A DNA stretch of 64,000 bases, from contig CAMTKF010000003.1 of assembly GCA_947072905.1 (NCBI GenBank), positions 45,135 to 109,134 on the forward strand, written 5' to 3'. Positions 28,691-38,626 of the stretch are shown piece by piece; the first letter of the stretch is position 1, and each line of letters begins with the position of its first letter. The position numbers and the translations under genes were made by a program. The notes below the pieces were generated by a model. It was not told where the DNA came from. It ran no database searches and saw only the letters and a program-made list of their open reading frames with translations. This DNA comes from an uncultured Bacteroidales bacterium (GTDB taxonomy: Bacteria; Bacteroidota; Bacteroidia; Bacteroidales; Muribaculaceae).

Positions 28691-30058
28691 TTAATCTACA
28701 GAAATTACACCCTCGAGGTCGGATTTTACCGTTTTTTCGATTTTACGGAATGCAGGAATAATTAATAAAAAAGTCACTACAGTCGCACAAATATCCGAAA
28801 TCGGGAAAGACAGCCATACTCCTTCCACTCCCCATCGGCCCGAAAGCCATATCATGAGCGGGATAAGAAATATGACCTGACGGGCAAGACTGAGCACCAT
28901 AGCCCTGCCGGGAGCGCCCACGCTCTGGAAGAATGTTGTGGATATAATCTGGAATCCCACCACAAAGAATGCCCACATGGCATGGCGCAGACACACCACG
29001 GTGGAGTCGATAAGGAAAGCATCAGATGTAAAAGCGCGTGCCACCGCCGAGGGCAATGCAAGCCCCACAGCCCAACCCATGGTGCATATCAGCGTGGATA
29101 CGCCCACAGCGAGCCAATAAGCCTTTTTAAGGCGTTCCATGCGTCCTGCCCCATAATTGTACCCTATGATTGGTTGCAGGCCCATACAGATGCCTAAAAC
29201 GACCGTTACGAGCAAGGATGTGAATGTAACGAATATGCCGGCGGCACCGATGGCCATATCGCCGCCGTGGTCTACAAGCGAACGGTTGATAAGTGCGTTT
29301 ACAAGGCACGAGGCCACATTCACCACACACGGGGCGGCTCCGATGGTGACGATTGACAGCACTATGGAGCTTTTAAGGCTGAAAGTGCCGCGCTCGAAAC
29401 GCAGGGTGACACCTTTCTTGAAAAAATGAGCCACTACAAACCATGCCGACACCGCCATGGCGATATCGGTGGCTATGGCCGCGCCCACCATTCCCATATC
29501 GAGCCAAAGCACAAATATGGCATCAAGCACCACATTGGTCACGGCACCTATCACCATTGTCATCATGGCACGGCGCGGATAGCCTGTTGAGCGTAGCACA
29601 TTGTTAAGGCCGAAAGCCACATTTGTAAGCAGCAGCCCCGGAAGCACCCAGTACATATATCCGGCAGCGTATGGCATGGTGATGTCGCCCGCACCGAAGG
29701 CGCGCAGTATAGGCTCCATGAAAATGGCAAATACGGCTATGTAGGCCGCGCCGTTAACGAATAGGGTTGCGGCATTACCCAGCAGCCGCGCGGCCTCTGA
29801 ACGCTCGTTACGGCCCATTGCTATGGATATGCGGGTTGACGACCCCACCCCCACCAGCACGCCTATGGCCGTGGTGATATTCATGATGGGAAAGGTAAGA
29901 GCCAACCCGGATATTGCCTCAGGACCCACCACCTGACCTATGAATATGCGGTCGACCACATTATACAGAGCCATCACCAGCATGCCCACAACCGCCGGCA
30001 GGCTATATTCCCACAGCAAACGCCCTACGGGCCGCGTGGCAAGGTTTTCTATTTCCAT
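28691..30058 (-). CDS. MATE-family efflux transporter
   Basis: LLWEYSLPAVVGMLVMALYNVVDRIFIGQVVGPEAISGLALTFP and duplicated multi-TM architecture. Confidence 0.94.
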   Translation of the reverse strand: MEIENLATRPVGRLLWEYSLPAVVGMLVMALYNVVDRIFIGQVVGPEAISGLALTFPIMNITTAIGVLVGVGSSTRISIAMGRNERSEAARLLGNAATLFVNGAAYIAVFAIFMEPILRAFGAGDITMPYAAGYMYWVLPGLLLTNVAFGLNNVLRSTGYPRRAMMTMVIGAVTNVVLDAIFVLWLDMGMVGAAIATDIAMAVSAWFVVAHFFKKGVTLRFERGTFSLKSSIVLSIVTIGAAPCVVNVASCLVNALINRSLVDHGGDMAIGAAGIFVTFTSLLVTVVLGICMGLQPIIGYNYGAGRMERLKKAYWLAVGVSTLICTMGWAVGLALPSAVARAFTSDAFLIDSTVVCLRHAMWAFFVVGFQIISTTFFQSVGAPGRAMVLSLARQVIFLIPLMIWLSGRWGVEGVWLSFPISDICATVVTFLLIIPAFRKIEKTVKSDLEGVISVD

Positions 30059-30134
30059 ATTAAAATCTTAAAAAATTAGGGCTAAAGCCTGAGGCTCTAA
30101 CCCTAAAAAGTCGTTTTTAAAAGAAACTGCTTTC

Positions 30135-30794
30135 TTATTCGGCAGAAGCCTTTGCGCGCTCGTACAGCTTGCGTACATCCACCTGATTCGACGAAGCAAA
30201 CTGAGGATATTCGTCGATAATCTTCTTGAGGGTCTCGGCCTCCTTGGCATAGTTATTCTGTGCGCGGTAAACGTTTGCTTCCTTCACGAGAATCACGGGC
30301 ACAACCGAGGGATTCTCATCGGCCTTGCTCACGGCCTTGTTGAAGGCGCTGAGGGCTTCGTCGTATTTCTTGAGGTTCACGTAGCAGTCGCCTTCGAGGG
30401 TCAGGGCACCTGCAGCCACGATCTTGTCGTCGATGCTGGCATCCTTGAGGTATGTGAGGGCTTCTTCGTAGTTACCTTCCTGATACAGGCGCATAGCCAC
30501 TTCGAGTTTGGCACGGTTGCCGCTCTTGTAGCCGTGCTTGGCGGCATCCTTGTAGAGCACGAGGGCAGTTGAGTCGTTGGCGCTTGCCGCAGCATCAGCG
30601 CGCGAGATGGCATCGTCGGCCTTGGCGCTGCCGCTCTTGGCAATGAAAAACCATGCAAATACTGCCACAAGACACACGAGCACTACTACTGAGACTGCTA
30701 CGATTTTCTTGCTGTTGGACTTTGCCTTTGCAAGAATATCCTGAGCTTCCTCCACGCCCTGGGCAGGGGTGGGTTTGGGTTGATTATTTTCCAT
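30135..30794 (-). CDS. Membrane-anchored tetratricopeptide repeat protein
   Basis: Single N-terminal TM then TPR-like repeats. Confidence 0.8.
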   Translation of the reverse strand: MENNQPKPTPAQGVEEAQDILAKAKSNSKKIVAVSVVVLVCLVAVFAWFFIAKSGSAKADDAISRADAAASANDSTALVLYKDAAKHGYKSGNRAKLEVAMRLYQEGNYEEALTYLKDASIDDKIVAAGALTLEGDCYVNLKKYDEALSAFNKAVSKADENPSVVPVILVKEANVYRAQNNYAKEAETLKKIIDEYPQFASSNQVDVRKLYERAKASAE

Positions 30795-30998
30795 TATTAT
30801 GTTTTAATTATTGTTTATATCTGTTCAGGTGCGAAACAAGTCCGCGTTTTCAAGCTGCAAAAATAGCGCAAATTCCGCAAATAATAAAATTTTAAGTGCA
30901 TTAATTTCATTTTTCCACATTTAAAGAGTAAATTTGCATCAAAATCTCCCCCGACAACGTTATTACAGGACACCCCTGTTACTCTCCATCGAAATATT

Positions 30999-31475
30999 AT
31001 GAAAGAAATTAATATCACTGTCCCGGTAAAATCAATGACATACTCCGAGCTCGATGACAGCCGTCGCCGTCTGGTTGACCTTGCCCGCGAGTATACCTAC
31101 AATGCATACGCACCCTACTCTCACTTCAACGTAGGTGCGGCCATCAGGCTCGACAACGGCGAGATAATATGCGGCGCCAATCAGGAAAACGCCGCATTCC
31201 CCTCGGGCACATGTGCCGAGCGTTCGGCCTGCTACTCGGCCGGCGCCCGTTTTCCCAAAGCCAAGTTCGAGGCCATTGCCGTAGCATCGCGCGGCGTAGA
31301 CGGACTGCCCACCGATGCACCCTGCGCGCCCTGCGGTGCTTGCCGGCAGGCCCTGCTCGAATACGAGACTCTGGCCGGGCACGATGTGGAGGTGCTGCTC
31401 GTGGGCAAAGAAAACATTTATCTGTTGCCTTCGGTCAAGAGCCTGCTACCCCTTGCTTTCACTGAAATAATTTGA
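30999..31475 (+). CDS. cdd: Cytidine deaminase
   Basis: NAAFPSGTCAERSACYSAGA and PCAPCGACRQALLEYE zinc motifs. Confidence 0.96.
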   Translation: MKEINITVPVKSMTYSELDDSRRRLVDLAREYTYNAYAPYSHFNVGAAIRLDNGEIICGANQENAAFPSGTCAERSACYSAGARFPKAKFEAIAVASRGVDGLPTDAPCAPCGACRQALLEYETLAGHDVEVLLVGKENIYLLPSVKSLLPLAFTEII

Positions 31476-31499
31476 AAATAAAAATAAACCAATCATCCG

Positions 31500-32792
31500 A
31501 TGAATTTTGTAGAAGAACTCACCTGGCGTGGCATGATCCACCAAATGATGCCCGGCACTGAAGAACAACTCAAGAAAGAAATGACAACGGCCTACCTGGG
31601 TATAGACCCCACGGCCGACTCGCTCCATATAGGCCACCTCGTAGGTGTAATGATGCTGCGCCACTTCCAGCGCGCGGGTCATAAGCCCATAGCTCTGATT
31701 GGCGGCGCCACCGGTATGATAGGTGACCCCTCGATGAAGAGCCAGGAACGCAAGCTCCTCGACGAAGAAACCCTGCGCCACAACCAGGAAGCCATCAAGA
31801 AGCAGCTCTCAAAGTTCCTTGACTTCGACTCAGACGCTCCCAATGCCGCCGAGATGGTCAACAACTACGACTGGATGAAAAACTTCTCGTTCCTCGACTT
31901 CATCCGCGATGTGGGCAAGCACATCACCGTAAACTACATGATGGCCAAGGACTCGGTGAAGAAACGTCTCAGCGGCGAGTCGCGCGAGGGTATGTCGTTC
32001 ACCGAATTCTCATACCAGCTGTGTCAGGGCTACGACTTCCTGCACCTCTACAACGAGAAGAACTGCCGTCTGCAGCTGGGCGGCTCTGACCAGTGGGGCA
32101 ACATCACCACCGGCACCGAACTTATACGCCGCACCGTGGGCGGCGAGGCTTTCGCCCTCACATGCCCGCTCATCACCAAGGCCGACGGCGGCAAATTCGG
32201 CAAGACCGAAAGCGGCAACGTATGGCTCGATGCCCGCTACACCTCGCCCTACAAGTTCTATCAGTTCTGGCTCAACGTGAGCGATGCCGACGCCGAGAAG
32301 TACATCAAGATTTTCACATCGCTCACACGCGAGGAAATCGAAGAACTCGTCGCAGCCCAGGCCGCCGATCCCGGTCAACGCCCCTTGCAGAAGCGTCTTG
32401 CCAAGGAAATCACCACCATGGTACACTCTGCTAAGGAATATGAGGCCGCCGTTGAGGCTTCGCAGATTCTTTTCAGCAACCATGCCGCCGAGGCTCTTCA
32501 CCGTCTCGACGAGGAAACTCTGCTGCAGGTGCTCGAAGGTGTGCCCACATTTGAAGTGGCCCTCGCCGACATCGAAGCCGGCATCTCGCTTGCCGACCTG
32601 CTCGTTGACCGTGCCAAGGTATTCCCCTCAAAAGGTGAAATGCGCAAGATGGTGCAGGGCGGTGGCGTTCAGATCAACAAAGAGAAGATTGCCGATGCAT
32701 ACGCTCCCGCCTCGTGCGAGCTGCTGCTCAACGGTAAGTACATCCTTGTGCAGAAAGGTAAGAAAAACTACAACCTCCTTATCGCCAAATAA
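31500..32792 (+). CDS. tyrS: Tyrosyl-tRNA synthetase
   Basis: [41 protein letters not shown]. Confidence 0.98.
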   Translation: MNFVEELTWRGMIHQMMPGTEEQLKKEMTTAYLGIDPTADSLHIGHLVGVMMLRHFQRAGHKPIALIGGATGMIGDPSMKSQERKLLDEETLRHNQEAIKKQLSKFLDFDSDAPNAAEMVNNYDWMKNFSFLDFIRDVGKHITVNYMMAKDSVKKRLSGESREGMSFTEFSYQLCQGYDFLHLYNEKNCRLQLGGSDQWGNITTGTELIRRTVGGEAFALTCPLITKADGGKFGKTESGNVWLDARYTSPYKFYQFWLNVSDADAEKYIKIFTSLTREEIEELVAAQAADPGQRPLQKRLAKEITTMVHSAKEYEAAVEASQILFSNHAAEALHRLDEETLLQVLEGVPTFEVALADIEAGISLADLLVDRAKVFPSKGEMRKMVQGGGVQINKEKIADAYAPASCELLLNGKYILVQKGKKNYNLLIAK

Positions 32793-34547
32793 TTGGAACA
32801 ATATATAGTATCAGCGCGGAAATACAGGCCTGCCACCTTTGCATCGGTGGTAGGCCAGTCTGCCCTGACCTCAACACTCAAGAACGCCATTGCCTCCAAG
32901 CGTCTGGCCCAGGCATATCTGTTCTGCGGGTCGAGAGGTGTGGGCAAGACTTCATGCGCACGTATTTTCGCCAAGACAATCAACTGTCTCAACCCCGGAC
33001 CGGACGGCGAGGCTTGCAACGAATGCGATTCGTGCAAGGCTTTCAACGAAGGCAATTCGATGAACATCATCGAGCTTGACGCCGCATCGCACAACGGTAT
33101 CGAGGACATGAAGAATCTGATAGAGCAGGTGCAGGTGCCACCCACCCGCGGCCGCTACAGGGTATTCATCATCGACGAGGTACACATGCTGTCTACAGCC
33201 GCCTTCAACGCCTTTCTCAAGACTCTTGAAGAGCCGCCCTCGTATGTTATCTTCATCCTCGCCACCACCGAGAAGCACAAGATTATACCCACCATACTGT
33301 CGCGCTGCCAGATATACGACTTCAACCGTATCACCATAGCCGACATGGTGAATCATCTGGGCCATGTGGCTGAAGGCGAGGGCATCACTGCCGAGCCGGC
33401 CGCACTCAACGTCATAGCCCGACAGGCCGACGGTGCCATGCGCGATGCCCTCTCCATCTTCGACCAGGTGGCCGCATCGTGCCGCGGCAACATCACCTAC
33501 GACGCCACCATTGCCAATCTCAACGTACTTGATTCGAGCTACTACACGCGGCTTGTACAGGCTTTTGTCAAAGGCGACGTGCCCGCGGCGCTGCTGGTGT
33601 TCCATGAAATCCGCGCCAAGGGTTTCGACTCGCAGTTCTTCATCAACGGACTCGGACAGTATCTGCGCGACCTCATGCTTGCATCATCGCCGGCTACGCT
33701 GGGTCTGCTCGACGTGCCCGACGACGTGCGTCAGCAGATGGCTGCTCAGGCTGCCGGCCTGAAGCCCGAATTTCTGTACGCTGCAATGGGTCTGTGCAAC
33801 GATGCCGACCTCAACTACCGCGCGGCAAGCAGCAAACAGCTGCTCGTGGAGATCACACTCATCCGTATCGCCCAACTTCTAAGCCCTCCCCCATCTAAAA
33901 GTGGTCAGGGAGGAGGGCCACTCAAACCCATAGCAAGGTCGCAGGCGCCGCAGGCCACGCCCGCCGCGACCACCCAAGCCGCACCCGCCACGCAGCAGGT
34001 ACAGCCCACCGCGCCCAAGCCGGCGGCAGCCACCCCGCAGCCGGCACCGCAGCCTGTGCCGCGCACCGCCTCGCCCGCAGCAGCCGCTGCACGGCGTCCA
34101 CGCGCCGCCGGCTCGGCCATACGTGTAGGCGGACTCTCTATGCAGGTAAACAAAGCCGCCGATACCGCCGACAAGGCCGTTCACCGCAGCGAACCCGTCA
34201 CAGCCGAGGCGCTGAGCAAGGCCTGGCTCGACTATTCAAAGGCTCATTCGGCCGAACCGGCCATAAGCAACGCCATGAACAAGTTCATTCCCGAGCTTGC
34301 GCCCGACGGCCGCTGGGTAGTGGTGGTTGACAGCGTTGTAACCTCAAATCTTATCGGTGCCGAGTTCGAGAAACTTGTGCCTTATCTGCGCGACAGCCTG
34401 CGCAACGATGATTTCAACCTCAATATCAACATAAGCTCAAACGGTATAGGTCCGGAATTCTGGAGCGATACCACCTTGCTCAACCACATGCTCGAATCGC
34501 CCGATTTCGCCGAATTTTACCGTATATTCCACCTTACCATGAGATAA
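32793..34547 (+). CDS. dnaX: DNA polymerase III subunit gamma/tau
   Basis: YIVSARKYRPATFASVVGQSALTSTLKNAI, CGSRGVGKTSCARIFAKTINC; apparent TTG start immediately after the tyrS stop. Confidence 0.96.
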   Translation: MEQYIVSARKYRPATFASVVGQSALTSTLKNAIASKRLAQAYLFCGSRGVGKTSCARIFAKTINCLNPGPDGEACNECDSCKAFNEGNSMNIIELDAASHNGIEDMKNLIEQVQVPPTRGRYRVFIIDEVHMLSTAAFNAFLKTLEEPPSYVIFILATTEKHKIIPTILSRCQIYDFNRITIADMVNHLGHVAEGEGITAEPAALNVIARQADGAMRDALSIFDQVAASCRGNITYDATIANLNVLDSSYYTRLVQAFVKGDVPAALLVFHEIRAKGFDSQFFINGLGQYLRDLMLASSPATLGLLDVPDDVRQQMAAQAAGLKPEFLYAAMGLCNDADLNYRAASSKQLLVEITLIRIAQLLSPPPSKSGQGGGPLKPIARSQAPQATPAATTQAAPATQQVQPTAPKPAAATPQPAPQPVPRTASPAAAAARRPRAAGSAIRVGGLSMQVNKAADTADKAVHRSEPVTAEALSKAWLDYSKAHSAEPAISNAMNKFIPELAPDGRWVVVVDSVVTSNLIGAEFEKLVPYLRDSLRNDDFNLNINISSNGIGPEFWSDTTLLNHMLESPDFAEFYRIFHLTMR

Positions 34548-35395
34548 TGAAAACCGGACTCGTACTTGAAGGAGGTGCAATGCGCGGACTTTTCACCGCA
34601 GGAGTCATCGACGTGATGATGGAAGAAGGCATCAGCTTCGACGGGCTGGTGGGAGTGTCGGCGGGGTCGAGCTTCGGTTGCAATTACAAGTCCATGCAGC
34701 CCGGACGTGTGCTGCGCTACAATCTGCGCTATGCCAAAGACCCGCGCTACATGGGGCTGAGGTCATTGCTCACATCGGGCAACCTCGTAGGTGCTGAATT
34801 TGCATATCACACATTGCCGCTCACCCTCGATATATTCGATTGCGAGACATTCGAGAAAAATCCCATGGAATTTCATCTCGTATGCACCGATGTCGATACC
34901 GGCGAGCCTGTTTACTACCGGATGGACAAGGTTGACTACCAGTCGCTCGAATGGCTCAGGGCTTCGGCCTCCATGCCTGTGCTAACACGGCCGGTGAGGG
35001 TAGACGACGGACGGCGTATGCTCGATGGCGGCATCAGCGACTCCATACCGCTGCGCTACTTCAGAGACCTCGGCTTCATGCGCAACATAGTGGTGCTGAC
35101 GCAGCCGCGCCACTACCGCAAGAAGCCGGCCAAGGAATGGCTGTTCCGTTTGCTCATGCCCTACGCACCGGCCATAGCCAAGGCCATGGGGCGGCGCCAC
35201 ATCATGTACAATAGTCAGCTCGACTATATAAACCGTATGGAAGCCGAGGGCGACACCCTGGTCATTGCCCCCGAGCAACCCCTGCCTATAGGCCGCATAG
35301 AATCAGACCCTGAAAAGCTGAAAAACGTTTACCGTATGGGGCGTAAGGCTGCCACCGAACGTCTCGACAAGATAAAAGAATTTTTAGCACATTAG
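34547..35395 (+). CDS. Patatin-like phospholipase
   Basis: GLVLEGGAMRGLFTAGVIDVMMEEGISFDGLVGVSAGSSFG. Confidence 0.94.
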   Translation: MKTGLVLEGGAMRGLFTAGVIDVMMEEGISFDGLVGVSAGSSFGCNYKSMQPGRVLRYNLRYAKDPRYMGLRSLLTSGNLVGAEFAYHTLPLTLDIFDCETFEKNPMEFHLVCTDVDTGEPVYYRMDKVDYQSLEWLRASASMPVLTRPVRVDDGRRMLDGGISDSIPLRYFRDLGFMRNIVVLTQPRHYRKKPAKEWLFRLLMPYAPAIAKAMGRRHIMYNSQLDYINRMEAEGDTLVIAPEQPLPIGRIESDPEKLKNVYRMGRKAATERLDKIKEFLAH

Positions 35396-35396
35396 A

Positions 35397-37259
35397 ATGA
35401 AACCGATTATCACCGCATTATGCTCCCTGCTCCCTGCTGTATCTTTCGCCGCGACGGCCGAAAGCGCCGACACCGCTCAGGTACTCGGTGAAATTGTAGT
35501 AATGGAGACCGCAGCAAAGGCTCCCGTACCGCTGCTTCCCCTCGACGTTAAAATAATTGATTCTGATATAATTGACAAAAGTACCGAGACCAATCTGCTG
35601 CCGGTGCTTCAAAACCGTGTTCCCGGCATGTTTGTCACCCAACGCGGCCTTGCCGGCTACGGTGTGAGCGGCGGCGCGGCCGGCACGGTAAACATACGCG
35701 GCGTTGGCTCGGGCAACAAGGTGCTGTTTCTTATCGACGGTCAGCCCCAGTGGGCAGGTGTTTTCGGCCACTCGCTTCCCGACACCTACGTCACCAACGA
35801 TGTACAGCGCGTTGAGGTGGTCAGCGGCCCCTCGTCGCTGCTCTACGGCTCGGGTGCCATGGGCGGCTCGGTAAACCTGATAACACGGCGACCCGACCGC
35901 GAGGGCTTCTACGGCTCGCTCAGAGCAATGGGCGGAAGCTACGGCACTCAGAAATACGGAGCGAAAGCCGGATTCTCGCACCACAAGCTGCGCGCGTTCG
36001 CCGCCGCAAGCTACGAATCCACCGACGGCAACCGCCCCGGCATGCACTATTGGCTGGCAAACCAGTATGCCTCGGTGAGCTACAACTTTTCAAATCATTG
36101 GGAAGCCGGCGCCAACGTGATGCTCACCGAGACCAAGGCCCACAATCCCGGCTCGGTACACCTTGCACAGCCGCTGCAGATGTGGTCCAAGATGTTCCGC
36201 ACCACCGCATCGGTATTTGTCAAGAACCGCTACGACATATCCTCGGGCGGAATACAGGCTTATTACAACTACGGCAAACATACCATAGACGACGGTCTGC
36301 GCAACGGGCAGCCGCGCGACTACCTCTTCAACTCCAAGGACTTCAACATGGGCATAACGGCATATCAGACCGTGAAACCCTGGCAGGGCAACGACCTGAG
36401 CCTCGGACTCGACTTCAAGCACTGGGGCGGTGAGGCCTGGAATGCCCTGAAGGCCGACGGCAAACAGACGCCTATTGTCGACCGCCATGTGAACGAGATT
36501 GCCGGATATGCCATGATGCAGCAGGCTCTGCTCAACGATCGCCTGAGCCTTAACGCCGGCGTGCGCCTCGAACACTCATCGCAGTTTGGCAACGAGTGGG
36601 TGCCGCAGGCCGGTATCATAGCCCGTCCCACCGACTACAACCGCATAAAGTTCAGCTTTTCAAAAGGCTTCCGTTCGCCCAACATACGCGAGCTGTATAT
36701 GTACGGCCCGCGCAACCCGCTGCTCAAACCCGAGCGCATGAACAACTTCGAGATTGAACTGCGCCAATGGCTGCTCGACGGCCACCTCAACATAGGCGCA
36801 GCACTCTACTACATCAACGGCGACAACCTCATACAGCAGGTGATGGCCGACGGTGCCCCGCTCAACGTGAATACAGGCAAATTCATTAACAAAGGCTTTG
36901 AACTCGACCTGTCATACCGCCCTCACCGCCTGTGGCTCATCACGGCCAACTACGCCTACCTGCATACCGATACACGCATACTCGCCGCTCCGCGCAACAA
37001 GCTTTTCGGTGAGGTATCCTTCACACCCGGCCGATGGGAATTTTCTATGGACGTATGCGGCGTGTGGCACATGCTCACCGAGGAGACCACCGAGGACTAC
37101 GCTCTGCTCAATGCCCGCGTGGCATATACCGTACCGCTGTCAACCCCCGTCACCCTGTTTGCCAAGGGCGATAACCTCACTGCTACAAGCTATCAGATAA
37201 ATTACGGATTCCCCATGCCACGCGCCACTGTCATGGCCGGAGTAGAATGGAAATTTTAA
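35397..37259 (+). CDS. TonB-dependent outer membrane receptor
   Basis: Plug-domain VNIRGVGSGNKVLFLIDGQPQWAG...VEVVSGPSSLLYGSGAMGGSVNLITRRP; C-terminal VEWKF. Confidence 0.95.
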   Translation: MKPIITALCSLLPAVSFAATAESADTAQVLGEIVVMETAAKAPVPLLPLDVKIIDSDIIDKSTETNLLPVLQNRVPGMFVTQRGLAGYGVSGGAAGTVNIRGVGSGNKVLFLIDGQPQWAGVFGHSLPDTYVTNDVQRVEVVSGPSSLLYGSGAMGGSVNLITRRPDREGFYGSLRAMGGSYGTQKYGAKAGFSHHKLRAFAAASYESTDGNRPGMHYWLANQYASVSYNFSNHWEAGANVMLTETKAHNPGSVHLAQPLQMWSKMFRTTASVFVKNRYDISSGGIQAYYNYGKHTIDDGLRNGQPRDYLFNSKDFNMGITAYQTVKPWQGNDLSLGLDFKHWGGEAWNALKADGKQTPIVDRHVNEIAGYAMMQQALLNDRLSLNAGVRLEHSSQFGNEWVPQAGIIARPTDYNRIKFSFSKGFRSPNIRELYMYGPRNPLLKPERMNNFEIELRQWLLDGHLNIGAALYYINGDNLIQQVMADGAPLNVNTGKFINKGFELDLSYRPHRLWLITANYAYLHTDTRILAAPRNKLFGEVSFTPGRWEFSMDVCGVWHMLTEETTEDYALLNARVAYTVPLSTPVTLFAKGDNLTATSYQINYGFPMPRATVMAGVEWKF

Positions 37260-37261
37260 CC

Positions 37262-38593
37262 ATGAAAAGACTTTTCTTATCCATATTCATCATATTATCA
37301 ATATTGTCAGCCCGAGCATCGGATGTTATTGTGAACGGTGTGCCATGGTACGACGACCGCGACAGCATTGTCTCGGCCCATGGCGCCAACATCATCAAGG
37401 CCAACGGCAAGTACTATCTTTTCGGCGAATTCAAGACCGATTCGGCCAATATTTTCACCGGATTCAGCTGTTATTCCTCGCCCGACCTTGTCAACTGGAC
37501 CTTTGAACGCATTGCATTCAAGCAACAGCAGGACGGACGCATGGGTCCAGGCCGCGTGGGCGAACGTCCTAAAGTTATCTATAGTCCCGCCACCGACGAA
37601 TATATAATGGTGATGCACTCCGACAATCTAAGATACAAAGACCCCTGCACCACTTACGCCACTTCAAAGACGGTAAACGGCGAGTACACCTTCCAAGGGC
37701 CCTTGCTCTACAAAGGCCAGCCAATAAAGAAATGGGACATAGGCACATTCACCGATACCGACGGACGCTCGTACCTGCTTGTACATCACGGCGATATATA
37801 CCGTTTTTCTGAAGATTACCATTCGCTCGACTCGTGCATGAGCCGCAAGGTAGAGGGTGTGGGCGAGTCGCCGGCAATGATCCGACACAACGGTCGGTAT
37901 TACTGGTTCTCTAGCCACACTACCTCGTGGGAGCGCAACGACAATATGTATGTGTCGTCGCCGTCGCTGTCGGGTCCATGGGAAAAGAAGCCTCTGTTTG
38001 CACCCCGGGGCAGCAATACTTGGAATACCCAGACCTCATTCATCCTGCCTGTAGTAAATCAGGGCGATACCACTTTCATGTACATGGGCGACCGCTGGTC
38101 ATATCCCCGCCAACGCAGCGCAGCCACATACGTATGGCAACCATTGCAATGGATTGACGGCGAGCCTTTCATGCCCGAATTCATACAGGCATGGAACCCG
38201 GCTACCATGCAGGCTGCCGAGTTGCACACAAGCCCGCTTAAAGACTCGGAATGGAATGGTAAGACACCCGGCGACAGCAAAAGCTACCGAATACGGCTCG
38301 ACCGTCCCGGCAAAATATACATCAAGGGACTCACCGACGACCACAGCGCCTATGCCGAAGCTATCATCACCGACAGCCGCGGCAACATCAAGGTACGCAC
38401 AAGCATCGACTTCTACTCCCTTGCACCTGCCGACGGCCTTCGCTACATATCTCCCATGCTCGACAAGGGAGAATACGACCTCACCATAACGGTTTCGACC
38501 ATGAAACCAAACTGGTCCGACAAGAAACGCAACTTATTCGGCAGTCACGGATACAATGTATCTGTAAGCGAAGCAGGTATATTATTGCCCTGA
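37262..38593 (+). CDS. GH43-like glycosidase
   Basis: Beta-propeller features HGANIIKANGKYYLFGEFK, FSCYSSPDLVNWTFE; start moved to MKRLFLSIF. Confidence 0.82.
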   Translation: MKRLFLSIFIILSILSARASDVIVNGVPWYDDRDSIVSAHGANIIKANGKYYLFGEFKTDSANIFTGFSCYSSPDLVNWTFERIAFKQQQDGRMGPGRVGERPKVIYSPATDEYIMVMHSDNLRYKDPCTTYATSKTVNGEYTFQGPLLYKGQPIKKWDIGTFTDTDGRSYLLVHHGDIYRFSEDYHSLDSCMSRKVEGVGESPAMIRHNGRYYWFSSHTTSWERNDNMYVSSPSLSGPWEKKPLFAPRGSNTWNTQTSFILPVVNQGDTTFMYMGDRWSYPRQRSAATYVWQPLQWIDGEPFMPEFIQAWNPATMQAAELHTSPLKDSEWNGKTPGDSKSYRIRLDRPGKIYIKGLTDDHSAYAEAIITDSRGNIKVRTSIDFYSLAPADGLRYISPMLDKGEYDLTITVSTMKPNWSDKKRNLFGSHGYNVSVSEAGILLP

Positions 38594-38626
38594 ATAACAT
38601 GTAAATAATAATCATCCAATATACCC

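Noticed and set aside
31484-31500. ATAAACCAATCAT match to the tail of the dispersed element upstream of tyrS
   Set aside because: Only a 13-nt AT-rich match without the hairpin or the rest of the conserved tail
35397-37259. SusC homologue of a polysaccharide utilisation locus
   Set aside because: At 620 aa and without a SusD partner it looks like a small TonB receptor rather than a SusC-type protein
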